Part shown: positions 1 to 10,090 of the stretch, piece by piece
Numbering within the stretch: position 1 is the stretch's first letter
Layout: every line of letters starts with the position of its first letter
The notes under the pieces: model-generated
The model's input: the letters and a program-made list of their open reading frames with translations, nothing else
Told to the model about the DNA's origin: nothing
Databases searched by the model: none
Assembly (NCBI GenBank): GCA_036940085.1
Contig: JALLBK010000458.1
Coordinates: forward strand, 1 to 30,051
Length of the DNA: 30,051 bases
Source: Discostella pseudostelligera
Lineage: Eukaryota; Bacillariophyta; Thalassiosirophyceae; Thalassiosirales; Thalassiosiraceae
Direction: 5' to 3'
Program-made: the position numbers and the translations under genes

Positions 1-53
1 GAGAGTGCACTCCTTCCTCTAGAGGAGTACTACTCGCCCCATCATCAAGCACC

Positions 54-2605
54 ATGCAGTCAGCCTTCCAAACATTGCGCAAATTCACTACCGCTACTAC
101 GACAAAATTCCGGCCTCATAGCACTGCTCCTCCATCATGCATTAAGATCCTGCCCGAGGTTGCGGATGCACTCTCAAATGGCCAACCAGGTATGAGCATC
201 GGTGCACTGCTCTGCATGACGTTTATACCACCATTCTTCTAAATGAAATGAACTTTCATCCCTTGCTCTACCGATTTTTCACAAATACATTTTACAGTGG
301 TGGCCCTTGAATCGACCATTGTCGCACATGGTATGCCCTACCCTCAGAACTTGAACCTTGCTAAAGATGTGTCAAAGATTTTAAGAGATAAGGTGAGGAT
401 ATGATGTGTTCATGGATGAACAATTCTATCTCAAAAACACACTCCGAACTAATTGCAATGCAAATGTTTCTTTAGGGTGTCGTACCTGCAACGATTGCTG
501 TTAAAAATGGAGTCTTTTGTGTGGGTTTACAACCGGATGAGATGGAGAATTTAGCATTGGCAGGGGAAGAGGGACGAGCAGTGAAATGCTCCACTCGTGA
601 TTTGTCACTTGTGTCGGTAACAGGCGCACGCTTATCTTCAGAGGAACGAGTTAAATGGGGAGGTGTGTTTAGATATTATTTCTTTTTGGATTTAGAGTTG
701 TCTTTGCTTCCGCCTCGTCGAAATCCTCGTTTAATGATTTGCCGAATATCGATGTCTCGTTGCAGCAACTACCGTCGCAGCAACAATGTGGTTAGCGCAT
801 GCAGCTGGGATATCAACTTTCGTCACAGGCAAGTCAACAATATTTGCATTTTTGTCGGCGCACAAATAGTAACTCATTCATCATGCAACCTTGACAAACC
901 GTTTCAGGCGGTACGGGTGGAGTGCACAGAGGAGGAGAGGTATCCCTCGACATCTCTGCCGACTTGATTGAATTATCTCGTACACCTGTAGTAGTCGTCT
1001 CGGCAGGAGTGAAGAGTATACTTGATGTGCAAAGAACACTGGAGGTATTGGAAACGTATAGTGTGCCTACTGGTACATGGAAATCAGATGAGTTTCCTGC
1101 ATTCTTCTCGCCAATGAGTGGGGTGAAATCTCCTGCTCGCTTTGACAGTGCACTGGATGTGGCAGCCGCTTACTTGGCATGCCGGAATCTTGGCATGTCA
1201 TGTGGAATGTTAGTGGTAAGTGAAGGATTTGATTCCCATCGTATGTCAAGAGATAGGAGATTATTGACTATTCTCCTCCGTGTCAGGCGGTTCCAAATCA
1301 TCATCCGGCTGGTCAAAATGTTGAGGCTGCAATACAAGAGGTGCTGGAAATGTCAAAAGCAGTAGAGATACACGGAAAAGATGTCACGCCATTTATTCTT
1401 CGTGCAGTGGCTGAAAAAACTGGCGGTGATAGCTTACGGAGCAACATATCCCTCGTGAAACAGAATGCTGAAGTTGGCGCTGAAATTGCAAATAGTATTA
1501 GTGACCTGCAATGTCGAGTAGGCCAAACGACGAGGATTGTACGGATACCAATGCGGAATACAATGTCACCGCATCAATCTCGAGTTGTGTGTGTTGGTGG
1601 GGCTGTCATTGACACTGTTGCCAAAGCAAGTCCTTTCATAGCTGGCACATCAAATCCTGGTGTCATCCATCGTTCCGGTACGATTTTGTATTTGGTTGTC
1701 TTTCATTTACAATGATGCGTTGCCACTCATCTAATTATGTCATCTCAATCATTCTAGATGGCGGAGTTGGGAGAAATATTGCAGAGGTGATCGGACGGCT
1801 TGGATCAAAGCCAGTATTTTACACGGCCATAGGCAAGGATGATGATGGAGGCAGAATCTTATCGAGATTGGAGGAGGAATGCGGCGTGGTGACAACTGCA
1901 TCAAGTGTTTATATTGCTGAGAATATGAATACAGCGAAGTATTTGGCGCTATTGGATGATAGAAGTGACTTAGTTGGTGGTGTTGCCGACATGGCAGCGT
2001 TGTCAAAAATACCGATCCCTTCTGTGGAAGAACTTGTTGGCGTTGAACTTCTTGTGTTGGATGCAAATGCAACTCCAGAAGCACTGCTCCAGGCAGCAAA
2101 AAATGGAATCGAGGCCGGATGTCGGGTTTGCCTTGATCCTACAAGCGTGCCCAAAGCACGTCTGCTCTCGAGAAGTGAGGAGTTTCTTCGAAGTCTACAT
2201 TACATTTTCCCGAACAAAGATGAATTGCTGACTATGGCTGAAGAATCAGGCGGTGGTTTAGCATTAGTCGGGAGCGACAATATACATGCAGCGGCTTCAT
2301 TCTTACTGCCAAGAATGGCAACTGATTCGAACATCATAATCACACTCGGCAGATCTGGCGTCCTACTCGCATCCAAAAAGTCAGATGAGCCTCCGGAGTT
2401 TGAGCATTTTCCTGCTGAGTCTGTTCCAGAAATCATGAGTAGCAATGGTGCAGGAGACACACTTTGTGGAGCTTTTATTCATGCCTTGCTGCAAGGCGCA
2501 AAAGTGGATGAAGCTGTTCGATTCGGCATGAAGGCAGCCATGCTGAGTTTAGATTGTGTTGAACACGCTATTTCTCCGGCTGTATCATCATTGAAATATA
2601 CATAG
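54..2605 (+). CDS. Bifunctional pseudouridine-5'-phosphate glycosidase / pseudouridine (PfkB) kinase, seven exons
   Basis: The exons I infer are 54-189, 298-392, 476-662, 766-828, 908-1215, 1287-1677 and 1758-2605, which give 675 aa with all joins in frame. The N-terminal ~330 residues match PsuG/IndA glycosidases: VALEST with E50, K114 in [22 protein letters not shown], and SAGVKSILD with K196 at the place of the family's Schiff-base lysine. The C-terminal ~310 residues are a PfkB/ribokinase: a GGVGRN start at exon 7 and the catalytic SSNGAGD near residues 621-627. In the known pathway the kinase phosphorylates pseudouridine and the glycosidase splits it to uracil and ribose-5-phosphate, so the fusion would do both steps. 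The intron at 829-907 begins GC (GCAAGT) rather than GT. The first ~29 residues are rich in Ser, Thr, Arg and Lys with no acidic residue, which could be a mitochondrial presequence. The stop lies 36 bp from the convergent SLC4 stop. Confidence 0.9.
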
Positions 2606-2641
2606 AATAGAGGGATACAGGAATGTTCATTGCTTAAGATA

Positions 2642-5043
2642 TCATATCACTGCTTGTTGTCGTGGTGTGGCATCTCCCAAGGCGACAAACTCTTCTTCGC
2701 TGAAAAACTTGGGCAGTACAAACGCTCGAACGGACATTAAGACTCCAATCATGGCCGGGAAGAAGATTGAGATTGCTGGTATCAGCTTAAAACCGAACAA
2801 CCCCACTAAGCATAGTACTTGTGTGAACGTATAAGCATTCATTTTCTTCCTTCCCAAGAGTTTGATCGGATGTTTGTCGGGAAGCCGATTTGTCTCCGCA
2901 AATCCATCAGTTATGCGCTGAAAGAAAGTATTTCCCGTCATTAGCCTTCTCCCCAAGAACAAAAATACCCCAGAAACAACAGGGATCGGAATCTTCTTAA
3001 TCAACGGCAGGAGCATGATCGAAGAAGCTAGCATTGCATGAATGACAAATCCTGTTACTCTCGTCTCCGTAACTCCTGTAATTTCCAACCGATTCGTCTC
3101 TTCATTCAATTTTGTCTCTGCCATAGCACGGACGTGATTCATCGACTGTACAGTAGCACCGCACATCCAAGGAAGCCCAAATATAGAAAGAACTTGAAAC
3201 AATGCACGCAAGTTTTATGTTGTGAGAGAGCGCATTTTATGCAAAGCCATAGATGGCATAGAGTTATCGGTCTTACCTCCAGTTATGAGCCCCAGAGCAA
3301 GCATGTCCAAATTATAAGCCTCTCCCTTTTTCAACTTATTCTCTGGACTGTTTATTAATCGAACTGTGATGTTTTGATCCATGAAGAAAAGAGCCGTCAA
3401 CAGAGTTGCCGGGAAAGCGCAAAGAAGTCGAGTTTTCACCGGAATGTCTTTCAGAGCCACAAGGAAACTCCTACCTCCTGCCAACTGAAAGGTATCAGGT
3501 GCCAACAGCGTCGGGACACGGAATTTCTGACACCAAGGTGTGAGATTCAGTAGCGTGAAGAGTATTATCATCGACACCGGACCAAAGTTCCTGATATTCT
3601 TTCGAACCTTCGTGTTGAAGAATTTTGTAGCCTCAAATTTCACTACGTTCATTGTACCATAGAATGTCCCAAGAGCCATCGATAGGGCCACAAATGGCAT
3701 TGTAAGGTTCATTGGATCCGCATTGTCAAAGTTCCTTTGTAAGGATGAGCATGCTTCGTATAAGAAATTTACACTTAGCATCCCATTGAATACCTCATCC
3801 GTAAATCGTGTGCAGTATCGGATCAATTTGCTAGCCCCCAAAAGTCCGAGTATGGACATGAATGCACTCGTCCATAATCCCACCCAAGCATATACCGGGA
3901 AGAAAGGTAGGTCACTCAATGTGCAAAATCTGAATAGACCAGATATGAATGCTAATGTTAGACCGGTAGGAGCTAAGAATGCCATGGGTTGTCCGCATAG
4001 AACAGAGTATAACTTGCGTGGGAGGGGTAGAATTAATTGCAGAAGTGGTTAGGAAACAACCATCAATGATTTGTGTGATAGTGCACCAACGATAACTTAC
4101 CATCCCTGCAACACCACTACCAAGGAGAAACTCCACAACCCCAATCGACCCATTTGTTATTTCATACGAAATAGTCCCGAAGGAGACTGCAGGTGCCAAG
4201 CAGGCAAAGTAAAGGAATAGAACTGCTGGAACAACCAATCGTTTCTTCTTGAATGCATCGGTCCAATCCGATTTGTAATACTTTCGTCGGCGCAAAATAT
4301 CATTTCTATGAATGATTGGATTTTATTCGTGTAAGATGGATAGTCAAATACAAGAAGAAATAGCAGGTAGCTGGCAGGCAGCGCTCTTACCGTGTCTCAC
4401 TCGTGGCCATCAATGTAAACAACCGACTAAATATCCGTGGTGCCTTAATCACTAGCGCCCCTCCCAAATTGATGGCCGATTTCGATACATCCACGGCAGC
4501 CTCAATCACCTCTGTCGATGTACCAATAACGGCCCCACCCAAACTTATGGCCGATTGGGATATTTCCCGCACAGCCTCCTTCACCTCCTTTACTGCATCC
4601 TGTAGTTCTTCCTTTTCTTGATCAATTTTCTTGGTAATCACCTCAATTCGTTCCTTCTCTTCTTTGACGATGGTGCTTTTGACATCGTTGGCGATTCGTG
4701 CCTCTAATAATGATCGTTGGAATTCCTCCTCGTCGATGGGTGGTGGACTCCGTGCTTGGAGGGAGGATGCGGTTCTTGTCGATGATGTATGCCGGGTCAC
4801 ACTACTTATTGACAAATAATGTGAGTGATAACCTTTTTTGTGACTACCAGCAGACGGAGAATGATGCAATCCACCTTTAGCTAGCAACTTTGGTGTGGCA
4901 AGTGCGCTCGTGACTTGGGCATTGCTGAGCACGGCAACTGCGACGACGGCAGCAAAAAGCAAAGATGCAGATCTGGAACTAGAACGGCAATGATGGTGAA
5001 GACGATCTGCCTGGATATTCACATCATGAGTTTGAGAATGCAT
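2642..5043 (-). CDS. SLC4-family (HCO3-/borate-type) anion transporter with N-terminal signal peptide
   Basis: The exons on the minus strand are 5043-4391, 4305-4101, 4012-3277 and 3192-2642, giving 714 aa. The introns are 85, 88 and 84 bp. Each splice restores a family motif: ETR+NDILRRRKYYKSDWTDAF, GVAGM+LYSVLCGQP and LGLITG+VLSIFGLPWM. Residues ~220-714 are the polytopic SLC4 membrane domain, with FLYFACLAPAVSFG, GQPMAFLAPTG and RFTDEVFNGML. Exon 1 is unusual. A hydrophobic stretch at ~27-43 is followed by VTSA|LATP, which resembles an ER signal plus a plastid transit start. A Lys/Glu-rich coiled coil (~110-165) comes next, and then two similar segments (SAISLGGA and SAINLGGA). The large cytosolic domain of animal SLC4 proteins is absent. 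The substrate could be bicarbonate, which would fit carbon concentration, or borate as in plant BOR proteins; sequence alone does not settle it. Confidence 0.9.
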
Positions 5044-5415
5044 AATGCGATCACACCAATGATAAAGTTATCAAGTAGTGGAGACCTTGGGTCCGTGGAG
5101 TGGGGAAGTAAACCGATGTCCAAGATGATTCAGATGAATTCATTGATCTATTCTCATCGATGAATTGGTGCCGGTGCATGAGTTTGATGGTGATGATGTG
5201 TGAGAGTTTTGTACAGAGATTCGAGTTCGGACGAACTGTGACGTCAGCGCAAGAAAGTCCCGCCCTTTAAAATGGCGCGCTCCTCCTTCCTGAACTTGAA
5301 AATGGCGGGAAGAACAATCACTACCGCTCTCACTCACCACTCACCACTAACCACCACCTCTCACCACTCACCACTCACCACTCACCAACACCAGCACATC
5401 ATTATTTTATCGACC
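5044..5415. promoter_or_regulatory. Shared divergent promoter, SLC4 (-) and MYND gene (+)
   Basis: This 372-bp interval lies between two opposed start codons. It contains CCCGCCC at 5259-5265, TGGCGCGC near 5274-5281 and GGCGGGAA at 5304-5311; the last resembles an E2F/DP half-site. From about 5331 to 5393 there is an imperfect CTCACCACT tandem repeat that looks like 5' UTR. An in-frame ATG at 5272 would lengthen the MYND protein through this repeat, so I prefer the later start. The regulatory role is inferred from motifs only. Confidence 0.4.
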
Positions 5416-6430
5416 ATGACATCCGACGAATCAACTCAACCACTACCCAGCGTCCCCGACTCCATTTCCGACGTCAACGCAGCAAGAACTTCCACCACCT
5501 TTCAATGGAATCAAGTTATTGAGCTCGGCTACGTTGAGTCTGCCGACGGCGACGGAGCCAATGTCGAGAACGAAGAGGCGGTATGCTTTAACTGCGGAAA
5601 GAAGGCGCGCAACGACGTGGATGCAGTGAACTCATCCAGGCTATTGCAATGTTCTCGATGTCAAGTTGCCTCATATTGGTGAGCAATCATTGTTGCATAC
5701 CAAAGGATGGTTTAATACCCTCCTACTCACTTATTCTCGTTTACCTTCTATTGCACATCNTGCACATCAGCTCACGCGAATGTCAGGTAGCCAATTGGAA
5801 GGGGGGAGAGGGAAATATTGGTCACAAATTTTCTTGCGCAGGTAAATCATTTCGTGTTATGTTGAATACAAGCTATTGACTGTAAATTCAATGTTGTTCT
5901 CATTGTTGGAAAACTCACGTTAACATCATCTAGCATACAAACGAGTTGGAAATGATATGGCGATAATTTACGGAGATGACAAGGACACGGCTCGGCAAGA
6001 TATTTTATCTCGAATACGTCTCTACGCGTATCCATTTGCAATTTGTAAAACTCAAAGAGTGGGAAGGGGATTTTTGTTCCTTCAAAGCAACTCATCACTT
6101 GCGGTACTATCGTTGCCAGGACCAATTTTGAGCAATGGAAGGAGATGTCAGAACCAGCGATCGGTATTATTGCATTGGTTGACTATGAAGGAATATGACT
6201 CGGAAGTTTGCATGGATGACTTTGAGCTAGCGGGGGTAAGGAAAAGACTGAAGGAAGTGGTGGACAGTTATGATGAAAAGGTCGAGGTACCCGTGCTCAT
6301 GAGATTTCGTTGTGGACATGTTGCCGTAGGCAGTGCTCCACTTGTCCCAGATTACAATCTGTGCATGGTGCTAGGGAAGGATTACGAGGAGGTAGGTGAT
6401 GCATTGCAGCTTAATATTGATGATATGTAA
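5416..6430 (+). CDS. MYND-type zinc-finger protein
   Basis: The exons are 5416-5678, 5771-5841 and 5934-6430 (276 aa; both introns are 92 bp). Residues 57-110 form a full MYND zinc finger: C57-x2-C60-x18-C79-x2-C82-x5-C88-x3-C92-x13-H106-x3-C110. C88 is created by the first splice (TAT TG + C), which supports the junction. MYND fingers usually bind short proline-containing peptides or occur in SET-domain methyltransferases, but no SET domain is visible here. The remaining ~160 residues (YGDDKDTARQDILSRIRLYAYPF and onward) are not recognised, so the molecular role is unknown. The first intron contains an undetermined base (N) at 5760. An in-frame upstream ATG at 5272 would add 48 residues of repetitive sequence. 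The stop lies 33 bp from the convergent RING-BRCT stop. Confidence 0.85.
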
Positions 6431-6463
6431 TTAAGATTCGAATCATCCTCAGATCTATCTGTA

Positions 6464-8633
6464 TCAACTGCTATATGCGCTAGTTTCTTTCGCCTCGAAC
6501 TCACCAATTGAATCCAAAAGCCACTGGCAGGAAACCACCGGCAACACCGCGCTCTTTAAGTTCAATTGGGCGAGGAAATCAATTCCAACCTTCACATCAG
6601 ATTTATCTTTCACCATGACAAGTATGTTACAAGATTTGTGTTGTGATATTCTCTCCAAACAATTGTGTAGGCCATGTTCCAATGTAATAGGGCTGTCGCT
6701 GCCTGGTCCCAGCGGCCTTGCACTCATCGTTTCTGCTATCTGATCTCCGGTCAGTCCTTTCTTAATCTGCTTCGATGCCATTAGATAATCAATGTCGTAA
6801 ACGTTGGCACCACACAGCTGCAATAGGAGACACATATTACCTCTGGTGCAGTAGCCGGAACTAATAATATTCGTGTCCATCTGCCTTCTCCTTTTCCCAC
6901 CGACGGGTCGCTTGCTATGACTATTTTGATCGAAGTCACCAACTAGAATAACACTGTAACCATGCAACAAGTCCGTTCCGGGTTGAAGAGACTCTAATGT
7001 TGAATGAGGTCCTTTTTCATCGTGCCACAACGAGTGGCGGTGTAAGGCAGCATCCCGAGCCTTCTTGGGAGCATCCCAAGTGTAATTCGACGCTCCCAAG
7101 ACAAGGAAATCGCTTTCACTGTGCTTCGTTTCTGCTTGTTTTTCATCGGCTACGGGGAAATGGTATCGCTGATGGTTCATTGTGCCACGCCTTTTCATAT
7201 TCGATGCGGAGGAGAGAAACTCAATGTCCACTATAGGCAAACCGCATGCTACAGCTACATAGTATGGAAACGTCCTCGGGACAATGATGGCTTCGCCCAC
7301 CGAAAAGCTCAAATCCCGTTCCGTGCTAATGGCATAAAATGACGATGATGCGGGAGGACGATTGTCGTTTCTATTCGAGGAGAGCAAGGCTAAGAAAGAA
7401 TGTCTACCGACTTCAGTGTCAAAGTCAAAGCCCGAATCAAACTCATCCACATGGTCCGATGCATCCAAAAATGGTTGCGTCTTGAGTATGGAAATAATGC
7501 CATCATTCACGCACTTGCGAAGACAACGTGTATGTTCGTTACTCAATGTCGATGATGGGTTGAGGAGAATCACTCTCGGTAGTTGTTGAAATGACACGCG
7601 GGCAGTTCGACGAGGAGTTGGACCTGGTGTCTTCGTAGTAGTGCACAATCCATCTTCAGACTGTCGCGACGCGGATGTTTGTTTCTCTTTTATATTCGAT
7701 GAGCTGTGAACACTTGCTGGTGATGATTTCAGTGTACTTTTCCGATCTGAGGATTCGGCATTGCAATCGAGCTCATGGGAAGTTGTCGGGGGTGGTTGTT
7801 GGTCATTGCTATCATATGTCTCCGCCTGGGAACTTTGCACGGCAATGGGAGAACATGAAAATTCCGGTGGAGTTGGATTGGATTTCAATGCTTCACCCGG
7901 ATGAAACAGGGATTGGTCTATCGACATGGTTTTCCGCCCTTTCTCCACTTTGGCTGAACTTGGAACATCATTGTCCTCACTATCGATGTCGCCTCCATCT
8001 ATGCATTCCCGATTTATCTCATTGGTATTCTCCCTATCCATGATCATTTGAAAGTCAACGACGTCATCTCCTTCATCTTCGACATGATCATCCGCATTAT
8101 TCTCTTGACCCTCGTCATTTCGTTCTCCTACCCACCAATTCTCAGGTGCAGATTCTGGAGAAAGCGAGAGATGTTAGAGATGCACAAGATGCATTTATTG
8201 CGCTGAAATAGTCGTAAGGTTCAACTTACCGATAAGTTTCTCGATATTTTGTAGCGAGGAGGCAACTGCAGATATAATAGGATTCTTCTTAATTGCTTCA
8301 TTGCTTCCACCCTTGCAAGCCACGGGAGCTCCACAACCTTGAACTGCGCCGCGGTTATTGTGAGTATCTACACTTGAAATAAAACCATTAGTCACTGAAA
8401 AACGAGCCTAACTCACCAGGACAATACCAATTATCTTCCGTGTATTCCAGGATACAACTATGGCAAAAGGAATGCATGCACGCCATGAGCGTTGCCGGTT
8501 CGGTAAATCGTGTGTCGCATAGGTGACACGTAAGACAGGATTGCATTGCAGTAAGTGAACGGGCTTGGGCGGGTGTCATTTTGGAGGAGGATGACGATGA
8601 TGCCGCGGCGGCCGCGGCTAGGGAAGGAGACAT
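6464..8633 (-). CDS. RING finger plus tandem BRCT protein, BRCA1/BARD1-like architecture
   Basis: The exons on the minus strand are 8633-8417, 8337-8230 and 8154-6464, giving 671 aa with introns of 79 and 75 bp. Residues 36-74 form a canonical C3HC4 RING: C36-x2-C39-x12-C52-x-H54-x2-C57-x2-C60-x10-C71-x2-C74. The last CPGC pair appears only when the acceptor at 8338 is used. An acidic, low-complexity linker follows. Two BRCT-like modules then occupy ~300-440 (RVILLNPSS..., YYVAVACGLPIVDIEFL) and ~504-665 (LLHGYSVILVGDF..., with the family tryptophan in VVSCQWLLDSI). A RING with C-terminal BRCTs is the layout of BRCA1/BARD1 E3 ligases, which act in DNA-damage signalling; BRCTs commonly read phosphopeptides. 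Assignment as a true BRCA1 orthologue is not shown. The promoter it shares with the next gene holds an E2F-like site. Confidence 0.83.
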
Positions 8634-8918
8634 ACTTCCTAGAGGCTCTATTGGGTGACACGATAACAACGATAGAGAGGGTGCGCTTCAGCTTTGGTGC
8701 AGTTTGGTGCCGACGCCGTCGTCGTCCACATGGTCCATGGTCCATGACCATGACATAGTCATGATGTGATGTCATTGTTTTGGTTGATGAAGAGAGCGAA
8801 GATCGAAGAGCGAACAAAGAGAGATGAAGAGGTGCACCCTTTTGTCGGCTACGTGGGGAACAATACAGAATTCTACAAAAGGATTCCTTTGTTGCTACAT
8901 ACAGCGGAATCCATATTA

Positions 8919-8951
8919 AATTTTAAAATTTGAAATTCAAATTTTAAAATT
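8919..8951. repeat. Perfect AT-rich inverted repeat, 16-bp arms
   Basis: The arms AATTTTAAAATTTGAA (8919-8934) and its exact reverse complement (8936-8951) flank a single A at 8935. It could form a cruciform or bind a dimeric factor. The core AATTTTAAAATTT recurs at 11527-11539 in the next divergent promoter. Confidence 0.8.
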
Positions 8952-8994
8952 AAATAGAATGAGCACATAGGAATTAGTATTCAATCGTCTCAAG

Positions 8995-9006
8995 TTTTGG
9001 CGCGCC
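8995..9006. promoter_or_regulatory. E2F/DP-like site TTTTGGCGCGCC
   Basis: The sequence TTTTGGCGCGCC fits the E2F consensus TTTSGCGC and lies 362 bp upstream of the RING-BRCT start and 143 bp upstream of the TIM-barrel start. E2F control of DNA-repair and S-phase genes is established in plants and animals; binding here is inferred. Confidence 0.45.
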
Positions 9007-9148
9007 CATCCTTGCTTCGCGCCATTTCCCATTTCCGCCGCCGCCACCCGCCACACCACACTGCAAGCGCAAGCGCAAGCCCCCGACGACGCCAACCCGC
9101 CCCCTTCCTTACCTTCGCCCTAGCACAAGGCAGAGATACCACATCATC

Positions 9149-10069
9149 ATGTCAACAGCACCGCCGTCGTCATCGCCATCGACGCCCGAGCTCGAGGCAC
9201 TCGGCTTCTGCGGTGCCGACGACAGCGTGAGCCCTCGTCTCCTCGCCATGATCAGTCATCAGTATCCCTGCGTGGAATGGGGAATATTATTCCGCCCCGA
9301 CAAGGAGGGTTTGCCCCGCTATCCGTCTAGAGAATGGGTTATTCGACTGAGTCAATTCTCCAAAATTGATCAAGACGGCAATAATCCTCGAATTCGTCTT
9401 GCGGCACATTTGTGTGGCTCTCATGTGAATAATTTACTTTCGTCCTGTGGCGACGATGATGCCTCCTCCGCGGCAAAGTCAATTGATGATTTTTTACACC
9501 AACTGTACGAATGGGGATTTCGGAGAGTGCAAGTCAATGCCACGGCAGTGAATGGTGTAGACACAACCAAATTAGGAGACAAAATCACATTGCAATCACT
9601 TTTGCGAACAATTCGTGCTCATCCAAACTTAGAGTTCATCATTCAAAAGAATGGCGAAACGAAGCCACTTTGGTCTGCCTTGTTGTTGACCAAAGAAGAT
9701 GGTGCTGGGGAGGGAGGATTTCCAACAAATATCGTATTTTTGCACGATGAATCCAAGGGAACTGGGAAGGAGGTAGAAGAGGGACAATGGCCCACCGATC
9801 CTCAATTTGTTACCACGTCGAGGAAAACAGTTGGATATGCTGGTGGGATCAAACCGTCGAATGTGGAATCTGTCGTAGTTAGTGCAGGGCGTGCATGTGC
9901 ATTATCGGGGGGTAATCATTTTTGGATTGACATGGAAAGTGGAGTACGAACTACATTGCTTAATTCGGATGGGCAGCAATTGGATATTTTTGACGTGACG
10001 AAGTGCTTTGATTGCATTGAAACAACTTGTGATACTGTATTGATGAATCATCCGCCCGGACTGCGATGA
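9149..10069 (+). CDS. TIM-barrel protein resembling phosphoribosylanthranilate isomerase (PRAI-like)
   Basis: This is a single-exon gene of 306 aa. After a Ser/Pro-rich start, the sequence shows a regular alternation of hydrophobic strands and helices: VEWGILFRP, RLAAHLCG, RRVQVNAT, LEFIIQ, NIVFLHD, VGYAGGIKPSNV, and the ending FWIDMESGVRT. The GYAGGI...N and D-ME-SGVR motifs are like the C-terminal phosphate-binding end of PRAI barrels. However, it is not the standard TrpF sequence, and a tryptophan-pathway role should not be assumed. I see no signal peptide or membrane segment, so it is probably soluble and cytosolic. The start at 9149 was chosen because upstream sequence is simple and C-rich. 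Its stop is 21 bp from the convergent coiled-coil gene's stop. Confidence 0.72.
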   Translation: MSTAPPSSSPSTPELEALGFCGADDSVSPRLLAMISHQYPCVEWGILFRPDKEGLPRYPSREWVIRLSQFSKIDQDGNNPRIRLAAHLCGSHVNNLLSSCGDDDASSAAKSIDDFLHQLYEWGFRRVQVNATAVNGVDTTKLGDKITLQSLLRTIRAHPNLEFIIQKNGETKPLWSALLLTKEDGAGEGGFPTNIVFLHDESKGTGKEVEEGQWPTDPQFVTTSRKTVGYAGGIKPSNVESVVVSAGRACALSGGNHFWIDMESGVRTTLLNSDGQQLDIFDVTKCFDCIETTCDTVLMNHPPGLR

Positions 10070-10090
10070 GGAGATTCATTCGACGATTGA

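Larger units (their letters stand above)
8634..9148. promoter_or_regulatory. Shared divergent promoter, RING-BRCT gene (-) and TIM-barrel gene (+)
   Basis: This is a 515-bp interval between opposed start codons. The left part (8634-8880) is probably the 5' UTR and promoter of the RING-BRCT gene. The centre holds the AT palindrome at 8919-8951 and the E2F-like site at 8995-9006. The right part (9010-9148) is C-rich with a GCAAGC repeat near 9064-9080, probably the 5' UTR of the TIM-barrel gene. No further gene was found in it. Confidence 0.45.

Noticed and set aside
4387..5043. Exon 1 of the SLC4 gene as an independent small gene
   Set aside because: The open frame ends inside a consensus donor (CG|GTAAGA), and splicing to 4305 gives an exact family junction, so it is more simply the N-terminus of the transporter.
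5272..5415. Upstream ATG at 5272 as the MYND gene start
   Set aside because: It would translate a CTCACCACT tandem repeat that looks like 5' UTR; ATG 5416 begins ordinary coding sequence. Not excluded.
8368..8416. 49-bp intron in the RING-BRCT gene
   Set aside because: In frame, but shorter than every other intron here and it destroys the final C-x2-C of the RING; acceptor 8338 restores it.
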